A stretch of DNA of 20,088 bases from NCBI GenBank assembly GCA_003221825.1, contig QHUE01000118.1:1-20088 (forward strand). Direction: 5' to 3'. Numbering within the stretch: position 1 is the first letter of the stretch; every line of letters starts with the position of its first letter. Below the pieces are notes generated by a model, which was given only the letters and a program-made list of their open reading frames with translations, was not told the origin of the DNA and did no database searches. A program made the position numbers and the translations under genes. The stretch comes from Gemmatimonadota bacterium. GTDB lineage: Bacteria; Gemmatimonadota; Gemmatimonadetes; Gemmatimonadales; GWC2-71-9. Of this stretch, positions 1 to 6,915 are shown one piece after another.

Positions 1-761
1 CCCAAGTCGGCATACAACGCTTCACCGCCCGTGACGACCAGAAAGACGGCACCCAGCACAATCAGCCCGCGCCCTGGATCCTCGGCGAGGAATCGAATGG
101 CATGTGTCGGCAAAACCGCGCCGACCACGGCAGGATGCTTCAGAATCCCGTTCAGGCCAAGCACGGCGATCGTGCCGAACCAGACCAACATGACCGGCCC
201 GAATATGGCGCCAATTCCAGCCGTGCCGCGGCTCTGGAACAGGAAAAGCGCGACCAGGATGGCAAGCGTGATTGCCAGGATCACTCGGGGCTGGAGCGTG
301 GGCGCTGCAATGGAGAGACCCTCAACCGCCGATAGCACGGAAACGGCGGGCGTCAACGCGCCGTCGGCATATAGCAATGCCGCGCCGAAGATGCCGAGCA
401 CGATCATGATCCGGCGTGGGGACAGCCCGCGCGCGATGCGACTTCCCTGCACCATGGCCATGAGGGCCAGCACGCCGCCTTCGCCCTTGTTGTCGGCGCG
501 GATGATCACCACGTGGTACTTCACAGTCACGATGAGAATCAGCGCCCAGAAGATCAGCGACAGCACGCCCAGCACATTGCCCTGGGTCACCGGAATCCCG
601 TGCTGTCCGTGAAACGCCTGCTGCAGCGCATACAGCGGGCTCGTCCCGATGTCGCCGTACACCACGCCGAGCGCCAGCAATGACAGGCGCGCCAGGTACC
701 GGCCCCGCGGATGGGCTGGGGGGGCGGGATGTGGGTTTTGAGGGACTACAGGGGCGCTCAT
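1..761 (-). CDS. kup: Kup-family potassium uptake transporter (5' part, runs off left edge)
   Basis: The reverse strand is open from an ATG at 761 to the window edge, giving about 253 residues. After a Pro-rich cytoplasmic leader (MSAPVVPQNPHPAPPAHP) comes the Kup/HAK/KT hallmark LALGVVYGDIGTSPLYAL. This is followed by hydrophobic segments, the conserved RADNKGEGGVLALMAM loop and the ALLYADGALTPAVSVLSAVEGL block. The visible part ends in a GGEALYADLG block, also typical of Kup. These proteins import K+ with protons across the inner membrane and are usually 600-700 aa with about 12 TM segments and a cytoplasmic C-terminus, so more than half of the gene lies outside. The ATG overlaps the TGA of the upstream MFS gene as ATGA (758-761), implying translational coupling. 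The family call is firm. Substrate affinity is not visible. Confidence 0.93.
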   Translation of the reverse strand, partial: MSAPVVPQNPHPAPPAHPRGRYLARLSLLALGVVYGDIGTSPLYALQQAFHGQHGIPVTQGNVLGVLSLIFWALILIVTVKYHVVIIRADNKGEGGVLALMAMVQGSRIARGLSPRRIMIVLGIFGAALLYADGALTPAVSVLSAVEGLSIAAPTLQPRVILAITLAILVALFLFQSRGTAGIGAIFGPVMLVWFGTIAVLGLNGILKHPAVVGAVLPTHAIRFLAEDPGRGLIVLGAVFLVVTGGEALYADL

Positions 762-1933
762 GGCGGGGGAACCCTATGCGAGCGAGTCCAGAAAGGCCAG
801 AGGATCACCAAACCCAAGGTCCCAGCAGCACTTACAATGTAGGCGGTCGAACCGCCAACGCTTTGGAAGAGGACCCCCAGGCCGACCCCGCCGCTGAGCG
901 CCGCCACGCCGGTGAGGGCGTGATAGACGCCGAAGCCGCTCCCGTGATATCCGCCGGTTGCCGCGCTGACCAGCGCGCGCTCGGGACTTTCGGTCATCCC
1001 GGCCACGATGCCGAGCGCGAGAAACAGGACCCATGCGCCCAGTGGACTCGTCGTCAATCCCATCCCCGTGGCGAGCGCCACGTAAACCAGCCATCCGATC
1101 CACATCGTTCGCGACGGGCCGATCCGGTCCGACAAGGCGCCACCGATGAACGATGTCGATGAGCGCACCACGTGCAGCGCCGCCCAGAGGAGCGGCACGA
1201 GTGCGACCGCGATGCCTAGTCGCTGCGCCCGCAGGATCATCAGCATTTCGGGCATGCGGAGCAGGTAGAAGAGGGAGATGGCAATTACGGGCGGCGAAAG
1301 GCGGCGGAGGGCGGCGGAGGGCGGCAAAGTCTTTACCGCCGCTTCTTTCGCCGCCCCTCGCCGCCCCTCGCCGCCCCTCACTGCCCACATTGCCAAGACC
1401 AGCACCAGCACACCTGGCCCGAGACTCGCAACGATCACTTTCCGTACGTCTGCGCCCGAGGACAGCATCCACCAGGCCACCAGTGGCCCGATGACCGCCC
1501 CTACATGGTCCAGCCCGCGCTGCAATCCAAACGCCCGGCCCACCAGCGGAGCCGGGGTCACGTCGGCGATCAGCGCGTCGCGCGGCGGCGTCCGCAGGCC
1601 CTTGCCGAGCCGGTCCACGACGCGCAGGCCGATCACCTGCCACGCCGCTGCCGTCACGGCGATGATGGGCCGCACGGCCGCGGCGATGAAGTAGCCCGCC
1701 ACGATCAGCGGCCCGCGGCGCGCCGGCCGGTCGGCCAGTCGCCCGGCGATGAGCTTTACGAGTGCTGCGGCGGCATCGGCGGCGCCGTCGAGCGCGCCCA
1801 GCGCCACCGCCCCGCCACCGAGGACGCCGGTGATGAACGCCGGCAGCAGCGGGTACACCATCTCACTCGCGAAATCGTTGAGCAGGGAAACGGCACCGAA
1901 CAGCTTGACCTGCCTGGGAAGCTGATTACTCAC
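758..1933 (-). CDS. MFS transporter (12-TM type) with a repeat-bearing central loop
   Basis: A 391-aa inner-membrane protein with two six-helix halves. The N-terminal half carries the loop motif GRLADRPARRGP and the block DRLGKGLRTPPRDALIADVTP followed by GRAFGLQRGLDHVGAVIGP. I associate that block with a group of uncharacterised MFS permeases related to multidrug and sugar exporters. The second half repeats the motif as GGALSDRIGPSR. The start is a GTG at 1933 that overlaps the end of the upstream DUF885 gene by 8 nt; the TGA overlaps the kup ATG. The cytoplasmic loop between TM6 and TM7 (about residues 185-214, RGGEGRRGAAKEAAVKTLPP) is encoded by oppositely oriented 10-bp tandem repeats and looks like a repeat-derived insertion. 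The substrate cannot be deduced. Confidence 0.85.
   Translation of the reverse strand: MSNQLPRQVKLFGAVSLLNDFASEMVYPLLPAFITGVLGGGAVALGALDGAADAAAALVKLIAGRLADRPARRGPLIVAGYFIAAAVRPIIAVTAAAWQVIGLRVVDRLGKGLRTPPRDALIADVTPAPLVGRAFGLQRGLDHVGAVIGPLVAWWMLSSGADVRKVIVASLGPGVLVLVLAMWAVRGGEGRRGAAKEAAVKTLPPSAALRRLSPPVIAISLFYLLRMPEMLMILRAQRLGIAVALVPLLWAALHVVRSSTSFIGGALSDRIGPSRTMWIGWLVYVALATGMGLTTSPLGAWVLFLALGIVAGMTESPERALVSAATGGYHGSGFGVYHALTGVAALSGGVGLGVLFQSVGGSTAYIVSAAGTLGLVILWPFWTRSHRVPPP
1289..1380. repeat. Inverted pair of 10-bp GC-rich tandem repeat arrays inside the MFS gene
   Basis: Positions 1291-1330 hold four 10-bp units close to gcggcggagg. Positions 1351-1380 hold three units close to ccgcccctcg, nearly the reverse complement of the first set. 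A 12-bp perfect inverted repeat (gggcggcgaaag) pairs 1289-1300 with 1345-1356, and an inner hairpin pairs 1321-1329 with 1331-1339 at 8 of 9 positions around a single base. The whole block stays in frame and encodes the Arg/Ala/Gly-rich loop between the two halves of the transporter. Confidence 0.8.
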
Positions 1934-3533
1934 CCAGGCCCAACCCCCAGCGGATCAGCGTGACGGGCAGACCACCGTAGGGCAGCACGGCGTCGTGGAA
2001 GCCGCGCAGCGTGAAGCTTTTGCCTTTGGCTTTACGGAAATCGTCGCGCAGTCGCAGTAACTCGCGCCGCCCGACGGCATAGCACAGCTGATACGCCGGC
2101 CACGCGCAATAGCGCCGCACCTCCGCCTCGGCGTTGCCGCGCTCGACGTGCAGCTCGTGCACCATCTGATCCACGGCCTGCTCGCGCGTCATCCCGCGCG
2201 TGTGCAGGCCCACGTCGAGCAAGATGCGCATCGCGCGCCACAGAAGGTGGACGCGCTGGAAGAAGAGCTCCTGGTCCGAGGCGTAGAACCCTTCCTCGCC
2301 CATCATGTCCTCGCAGTACAGCGCCCATCCCTCGACGGTGAGGGGCGTCCACAGGTTTTTGCGGACATGCGAGGGCAGCTCCTTGGCAATCACGAGCTGC
2401 AGATGGTGACCGGGATAGCCCTCGTGCAGCGCCGTCGCGGCCAGCTCGTGGCGGCAATGGTCGCGCAGGATGCGCTCCTGTTGCGCCGACGGCAGGCGGG
2501 AGTCGGGGACCGTGACGTAGAACCATCCCGTGCGGTTGCGGCTGTAGGCGCCAGGGCTGTCGTAGGCGGCGTAGGGGATGACCGGGCGCATGAACGCGGG
2601 CGTCGGGATCACCCCCAACGGCGCCTCGGGAATCGGCGCCAGCTTCCGTTGCTCCACGAAGTCGCGAGCGCGCGCCATCTCCTTGGCGTACGCATCGACC
2701 AACTCGTTCGGTTTGGGATGGTCGGCGCGCAGCTTGTCGACGAGCTCCGGCCACGGCTTGCCGTCGAGCCGCTTCGCCAGCCGCACGAGATCGGCCTCGA
2801 CCTCCTCCTTCAGCCGCAGCCCGTAGCGCCACAGCTCAGGCGCGGTGTCCCGCAAGGCGTGCTGATAGTGCAGCAGGAAGTTGAATGCCTCTTCGCCGAT
2901 CGCGAATTGGTCCGTTCCCGTTTCGAGCCAGCGCTCGAGATTCGCTTCGAACTTGAGCAGCGCGTCGCGAGCCCGCTCCGCCGCCGCCGCAAGCCGGCTC
3001 GCGTGCATCGGCGCCTGCGCGCCCAGCGCGGCTGCGAGCTCTTTGATGAGTAATCGGCCACCCTCGGTCATGCGCACCGCGGTCTCGACAAAGACACGGA
3101 CCGGGTCCTCGAGCGATGTCTTGAGATCCTCGAGGAAGGCGGGGATGTCCTCGAGGCGGCCGATCGCGGCGGCGGCCTTCTCGGCGGGCGTGCGGTCGGC
3201 GGAGAGCAACAGGTGGTGCAACCCACCGAGCAGATGCGATAACCAGAACTCGGGATTCTTGGCCTGCGGCTTGAGCTTCTCGAAGCGGCGCAGCGTGACG
3301 CGGATCTCGTTGAGCAGCGCCGTGCGATCGATTTCCTCCTCGAGATCCGACGCGTTTGCTGCTTCGAGCGCCAACGCGATGGATTTGAGCGCGGCGAGGT
3401 GGGGCGCGAGCGCGGCCGGACTGAAGCGACCGTAGCGGTCATCATGCCCGGGCACGCCCGCCTGGGTCGCGGCGACCGGGTCCATGTGCCAGTAGAGGTC
3501 GAAAAACGACTTCTCGATGTCGCGAATGCTCAT
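1926..3533 (-). CDS. DUF885-family metallohydrolase-like protein
   Basis: A 535-aa protein when started at the ATG at 3533 (MSIRDIEKSFF). A GTG seven codons upstream is possible, but the ATG makes an ATGA overlap with the preceding gene's stop (3530-3533), the spacing used throughout this window. The DUF885 signature is clear: ALHEGYPGHHLQL near residue 370, an HExxx-HH motif, and EGWALYCEDMMGEEG near residue 400. Together these supply the likely zinc-binding His/His/Glu set and catalytic Glu of a gluzincin-like fold. No signal peptide is seen, so it is probably cytoplasmic. The family is widespread and mostly uncharacterised; a peptidase or carboxypeptidase-like role is inferred. It sits in a tight cluster with the HMGL-like enzyme upstream and the MFS and kup genes downstream. 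Confidence 0.88.
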   Translation of the reverse strand: MSIRDIEKSFFDLYWHMDPVAATQAGVPGHDDRYGRFSPAALAPHLAALKSIALALEAANASDLEEEIDRTALLNEIRVTLRRFEKLKPQAKNPEFWLSHLLGGLHHLLLSADRTPAEKAAAAIGRLEDIPAFLEDLKTSLEDPVRVFVETAVRMTEGGRLLIKELAAALGAQAPMHASRLAAAAERARDALLKFEANLERWLETGTDQFAIGEEAFNFLLHYQHALRDTAPELWRYGLRLKEEVEADLVRLAKRLDGKPWPELVDKLRADHPKPNELVDAYAKEMARARDFVEQRKLAPIPEAPLGVIPTPAFMRPVIPYAAYDSPGAYSRNRTGWFYVTVPDSRLPSAQQERILRDHCRHELAATALHEGYPGHHLQLVIAKELPSHVRKNLWTPLTVEGWALYCEDMMGEEGFYASDQELFFQRVHLLWRAMRILLDVGLHTRGMTREQAVDQMVHELHVERGNAEAEVRRYCAWPAYQLCYAVGRRELLRLRDDFRKAKGKSFTLRGFHDAVLPYGGLPVTLIRWGLGLGE

Positions 3534-4759
3534 GCGCTCAACAACCGATGGCACTCTTCATCAGAGAGCACCCGATCCGTACGCTTGGCGGCGTCGAACA
3601 GCGTCCGGCACGCCGCGTCATCATCGGGATCGTAGCCGTGCTGCTCCAGCCAGTACTTTACGTTCGACAGACCAGACACCGGCGAGATCTCGATGCGCTG
3701 CTCGAAACCGAACTCCTCCGCCGGCACCGAGCTGTATACCCGATCGGCCAGCCAGTTGTGCCCCTTCTTTTTCGCCTTGATGATCGCGGCGGCATGCACG
3801 CCGGTCCCGGTGCGGAACGCGTCGGTCCCCACGACGGGATAGTTCACCGGAATCGGCACGCCGACCGCGTCCGCGACGAGCCGGCAGTACTCGGGCAGCT
3901 TGCGGATGTCGGCCGGGTGCGCGCCCAACAGCTTCAGATTGACGATCAACAGATCCATCTCCGCGTTGCCCACCCGCTCCCCCACGCCGAGTGCCGTCGC
4001 ATGCACGCGGTCCACGCCCGCCTCGATCGCCGCCAGACAGTTGATCAGCCCCATCCCACGGTCGCGATGGCCATGCCAGTCGATCTTGACGGGGTGCTGC
4101 TTGACGATTTCCTGCTTGACGAATTTTATCAACGCCTTTACGCCGTCAGGCGTTGCATGCCCCACCGTATCTGCGAGACAGATCCGCGTCGCGCCGCAGT
4201 CGATGGCCGCTCCGTACAGCGCCTTGATCGTTTCAGGCCGCGCGCGGGTCGTGTCCTCCGTGACATACATGACCGGCAGGCCCTGCTGGACCGCGTACGT
4301 CACGGCCTCTCTGGTCGCGGCGACGATACGGTCCACCGTCCAGTCTTCCGTATACTGCCGGATCGGCGACGAGCCGATGAACGTGGCGGCTTCGATTTCG
4401 ATGCCGACTTCCTGCGAGACACGGACGATCGGTTCGATATCGGCGATGACGGTGCGGGCGGCGCAATTCGGGGCGATCGGCAGTTTCTGATCGCGGATCT
4501 CCCTGGCGAGCGCCCGCACCTGGTCCACCACGCGGGGGCCGGCGCCCGGCAATCCGATATCGGCAGCCACGATCCCGAGATCCGCCATGAGGTGGAGCAG
4601 CTGCTTTTTGACCTCGAGGGAGGGGTCGGTGACGGAGGGCGACTGCAGACCATCGCGCAGCGTCTCATCGTTCAGATCGACGCGGGCACGGGTCCAATCG
4701 AAGGCGCCGTCCGGTCCCCCGGCGCGATTCCAATCGTAAATGAGCTGCCGCTCCTCCAT
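3530..4759 (-). CDS. 2-isopropylmalate/homocitrate synthase-family (HMGL-like TIM barrel) enzyme
   Basis: With ATG 4759 the protein is 409 aa (MEERQLIYDWN...). It has the DRE-TIM signature: R35-D36-G37 near the N-terminus (DETLRDGLQ), the metal-binding pair H229/H231 (DWHGHRDRGMGLINCLAAIEAG), and ALGVGERVGNAEMDLLIV, the block typical of Claisen-condensing members such as LeuA. Such enzymes join acetyl-CoA to a 2-oxoacid. The usual E of RDGEQ in LeuA is L here (RDGLQ), a residue more typical of HMG-CoA lyase. The protein also ends about 100 residues before a full LeuA with its leucine-sensing domain would. It could therefore be isopropylmalate, citramalate, homocitrate or Re-citrate synthase; the window does not decide. 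Starts upstream of 4759 are unlikely because a promoter-like element lies there. Confidence 0.8.
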   Translation of the reverse strand: MEERQLIYDWNRAGGPDGAFDWTRARVDLNDETLRDGLQSPSVTDPSLEVKKQLLHLMADLGIVAADIGLPGAGPRVVDQVRALAREIRDQKLPIAPNCAARTVIADIEPIVRVSQEVGIEIEAATFIGSSPIRQYTEDWTVDRIVAATREAVTYAVQQGLPVMYVTEDTTRARPETIKALYGAAIDCGATRICLADTVGHATPDGVKALIKFVKQEIVKQHPVKIDWHGHRDRGMGLINCLAAIEAGVDRVHATALGVGERVGNAEMDLLIVNLKLLGAHPADIRKLPEYCRLVADAVGVPIPVNYPVVGTDAFRTGTGVHAAAIIKAKKKGHNWLADRVYSSVPAEEFGFEQRIEISPVSGLSNVKYWLEQHGYDPDDDAACRTLFDAAKRTDRVLSDEECHRLLSA

Positions 4760-4765
4760 GGGTTT

Positions 4766-4794
4766 AGTGTCGCGCCCCCCCCAGTCCAGGTCAA
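4766..4794 (-). promoter_or_regulatory. Candidate promoter of the HMGL-like/DUF885/MFS/kup cluster (leaderless)
   Basis: On the minus strand there is TTGACC (4794-4789), a 17-nt spacer containing a run of eight G (4782-4775), and GACACT (4771-4766). The -10 match is weak (3 of 6). The expected transcription start falls at about 4759, the A of the ATG, so the message would be leaderless. No Shine-Dalgarno is visible. Confidence 0.4.
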
Positions 4795-4795
4795 G

Positions 4796-4823
4796 TTGCA
4801 AGCGCGCCAAACGTCACCATAGT
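4796..4823 (+). promoter_or_regulatory. Candidate promoter of the M20 metallohydrolase gene
   Basis: TTGCAA (4796-4801), a 16-nt spacer and CATAGT (4818-4823; 4 of 6 to TATAAT) place a start within a few bases of the ATG at 4833. It lies back to back with the minus-strand promoter-like element, only one base away. Moderate to weak match only. Confidence 0.35.
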
Positions 4824-4832
4824 TTGCACACC

Positions 4833-6047
4833 ATGCCGGGACCCATGGAGGGGCTGTTGTCCCACGACCGCCTGCGCGCCGCGCGCGCACATATCGAGCG
4901 CTCCGACGAAGCGACGCTCGGCCGCCAGGCGGCGCTGTCCGCGATTCCGGCGCCAACCGGTGCGGAAGGGGCGCGCGGCGCGCGCGTCGCGGAAATGCTG
5001 GATGAGGCCGGGTTGGAAAACGTCACCATCGATGATGTCGGGAATGTCCGGGGATGGTATCGAAACGTTGCAGGGACGCAGCATGCTGCGCCCCTCCCCG
5101 ACGGATCTGTCGTGCTGTCCGCGCATCTGGACACCGTCTTCGGTCCCGAGCTCGATGTGTCGGTCGCGCGGCGCGGGCCGCGCCTCGAGGGACCCGGCAT
5201 CGCCGACAACGCCCGCGGCCTGGCGGCGCTCGTTGCGATCGGCGGGGCACTCGTACGCGCACGGGTGGAAACTCGGCGACCCGTGTTGTTTGCCGCGACC
5301 GTGGGTGAGGAGGGTTCTGGGGATCTCCGCGGCGTGCGACACCTGCTGGAGAACCCAGCGCGTCCGCATGCCTTCATCGCCCTGGACGGCGCCGGCATCG
5401 AGCGGATCGTGCACCGGGCGCTGGGTTGCCGACGCTACCATATCGCCTTTCATGGCCCTGGCGGCCACTCGTGGGCCGCCTTCGGCGTCGCAAATCCTGC
5501 CAACGCGGTCGGGCGGGCGGTCGCGTTACTCGCCGATCCCCCCGCGCACCGCGCACCGCGCACCACGTGTGCCGTTGTGCGTCTTGGCGGAGGCACGAGC
5601 CTCAATTCAATACCTCAAACGGCATGGTTCGAGGTCGACCTGCGCAGCGAGGATCCGCGCGCGTTGGAGAAACTCGACCGAGCGGTCCAGGCCATCCTCA
5701 CTCAGGCGCTCGACGAGGAAAACCGCCACCGCGTTCCGGGAACGGTCCCGCTCACCATCGACGTCCGGCGGGTGGGTGACCGGCCCTCGGGACTCACGCC
5801 CCGCGCACATCCGCTGGTGCAGGCGGCCGTCGCCGCGACGCGCGCGGTGGGCCACGATCACCAGCTCGCCTGCGCCTCGACCGACGCCAACGTCCCAATC
5901 GCGCTCGGCGTCCCCGCGGTGGCGTTGGGGGCAGGCGGCCGCGCCGGGGACGCGCACCTGCCGACCGAGTGGTATGAAAACGACAAAGGCGCGCTCGGTA
6001 TCGTGCGCGCCCTCCTCGTCACCGCCGCGATGGCGGAGGCTCAGTGA
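4833..6047 (+). CDS. M20-family metallohydrolase (dinuclear zinc amidohydrolase/peptidase)
   Basis: A 404-aa cytoplasmic enzyme starting MPGPMEGLLSHDRL. The frame is open further upstream, but ATG 4833 follows a promoter-like element and avoids overlapping the divergent gene. All five expected metal/catalytic positions of the M20 family are present: H98 and D100 (HLDTVF), bridging D125 (ADN), E159-E160 (VGEEGSGD), D185 (LDGAG) and H375 (HLPTEWYEND). The dimerisation domain lies between, with HGPGGHSWAAFG and the conserved GGTSLNSIP. The family hydrolyses amide bonds of small peptides or acyl-amino acids; similarity is closest to PepT- or ArgE/DapE-type members, and the substrate is unknown. 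It converges on the metallophosphoesterase gene with a 4-bp gap, leaving no room for a terminator between them. Confidence 0.9.
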   Translation: MPGPMEGLLSHDRLRAARAHIERSDEATLGRQAALSAIPAPTGAEGARGARVAEMLDEAGLENVTIDDVGNVRGWYRNVAGTQHAAPLPDGSVVLSAHLDTVFGPELDVSVARRGPRLEGPGIADNARGLAALVAIGGALVRARVETRRPVLFAATVGEEGSGDLRGVRHLLENPARPHAFIALDGAGIERIVHRALGCRRYHIAFHGPGGHSWAAFGVANPANAVGRAVALLADPPAHRAPRTTCAVVRLGGGTSLNSIPQTAWFEVDLRSEDPRALEKLDRAVQAILTQALDEENRHRVPGTVPLTIDVRRVGDRPSGLTPRAHPLVQAAVAATRAVGHDHQLACASTDANVPIALGVPAVALGAGGRAGDAHLPTEWYENDKGALGIVRALLVTAAMAEAQ

Positions 6048-6051
6048 TCGT

Positions 6052-6852
6052 CTAGGTGGGCACGAGCTCGAGCAGCGTAATCTCGGCCGGCGCGCCGAGC
6101 CTGAGCGGTGGACCCCAGTAGCCAGTGCCCCGGCTGACGTACAGCCACATCGACTCGAGCCTGTGGAGTCCCGCGACGAACGGCTGAAATAGCCGCACGA
6201 GCAAATTGAACGGGAAGTACTGCCCGCCGTGAGTGTGCCCGGAGAGCTGCAGATCGTAGCCGGCGGCCTGCGCGGCAAACGCGCTGCGCGGTTGATGCGC
6301 CAGCAACACGCGGACGTCACTCGGCGGTGCGCCGGCCACCGCGGCGGCCGGATCGGACGCCGCGGAGAGATCGGTGACGCTGGCGAGGAGCAGCCGCCCG
6401 GCGCCCCGCTGCACGATCCGATGCTCGTTCGAGAGCACCTCGATACCCAGTCGCTCGAGCTCCGCGATCCACCCACGCACATCCCAGTAGTACTCGTGAT
6501 TGCCCGTGACGAAGTACGCGCCATGTGGCGCCCGGAGACGACCGAGCGGAGCCACGTGCTCGCGCAGGTCCGGTACGAGCCCATCGGCCACATCGCCCGT
6601 CACCGCGACCAGATCCGGCCGCAGCGCGTTGGCGCGATCCACGACGGCGTCCACGAACCGGCGCCGGATCGTCGGCCCGATGTGCAAGTCGCTGAGCTGC
6701 AGAATCCGGAAGCCCGCGAGATCGCTCGGGAGGTCGGCGATCGGCACGGTCACGCGCACCACGCGGGGCCGCCGCGCGAGCACGATGCCGACGAGCGTCA
6801 GCAGTGCGGCGCCGCTCACACCGACCAGGGCTACCCGGGCCGTAGCCCACAT
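6052..6852 (-). CDS. Membrane-anchored metallophosphoesterase (YkuE-like, COG1408 type)
   Basis: From ATG 6852 the protein is 266 aa: one hydrophobic N-terminal segment (RVALVGVSGAALLTLVGIVLA) and then a calcineurin-like phosphoesterase domain. Metal-binding motifs are in order: LSDLHIG, TGDVADG, GNHEYYWD, LAHQP and SGHTHGGQ. In B. subtilis YkuE is a metal-dependent phosphohydrolase, and relatives act on UDP-sugar lipids or other phosphodiesters; the substrate here is unknown. The frame stays open to a TTG at 6903. A different frame starting at TTG 6919 overlaps the emrB stop as TTGA and encodes another hydrophobic segment (ARLGIVGGLWTLLNVYVGY) before losing sense. The native gene may therefore have begun at 6919 and carry a frameshift near 6850. 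Last gene of the efflux operon. Confidence 0.82.
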   Translation of the reverse strand: MWATARVALVGVSGAALLTLVGIVLARRPRVVRVTVPIADLPSDLAGFRILQLSDLHIGPTIRRRFVDAVVDRANALRPDLVAVTGDVADGLVPDLREHVAPLGRLRAPHGAYFVTGNHEYYWDVRGWIAELERLGIEVLSNEHRIVQRGAGRLLLASVTDLSAASDPAAAVAGAPPSDVRVLLAHQPRSAFAAQAAGYDLQLSGHTHGGQYFPFNLLVRLFQPFVAGLHRLESMWLYVSRGTGYWGPPLRLGAPAEITLLELVPT

Positions 6853-6915
6853 ACACATTGAGCAGCGTCCACAGCCCGCCCACGATCCCGAGCCGCGCCA
6901 CAAACTGGGTCCTCG

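Noticed and set aside
31..612. 193-codon open frame on the plus strand
   Set aside because: Antisense to the partial kup gene, whose protein has clear family motifs; the plus-strand product is Ser/Thr/Arg-rich low-complexity sequence.
3548..4822. 424-codon open frame on the plus strand
   Set aside because: Antisense to the HMGL-like enzyme; His/Arg/Asp-rich composition typical of reverse-complement frames in GC-rich genes, no recognisable motif.
5538..5570. Short tandem repeat (gcgcacc-like units) in the M20 gene
   Set aside because: About three copies only, in frame and low-complexity GC-rich coding DNA; no flanking structure to suggest more.
6040..6060. Possible terminator between the convergent M20 and metallophosphoesterase genes
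   Set aside because: The gap is 4 bp and no stem followed by a T run was found on either strand.
4960..6192. 410-codon plus-strand frame overlapping the M20 gene
   Set aside because: Out-of-frame shadow rich in Arg, Ser and Pro; the M20 frame has all metal ligands.
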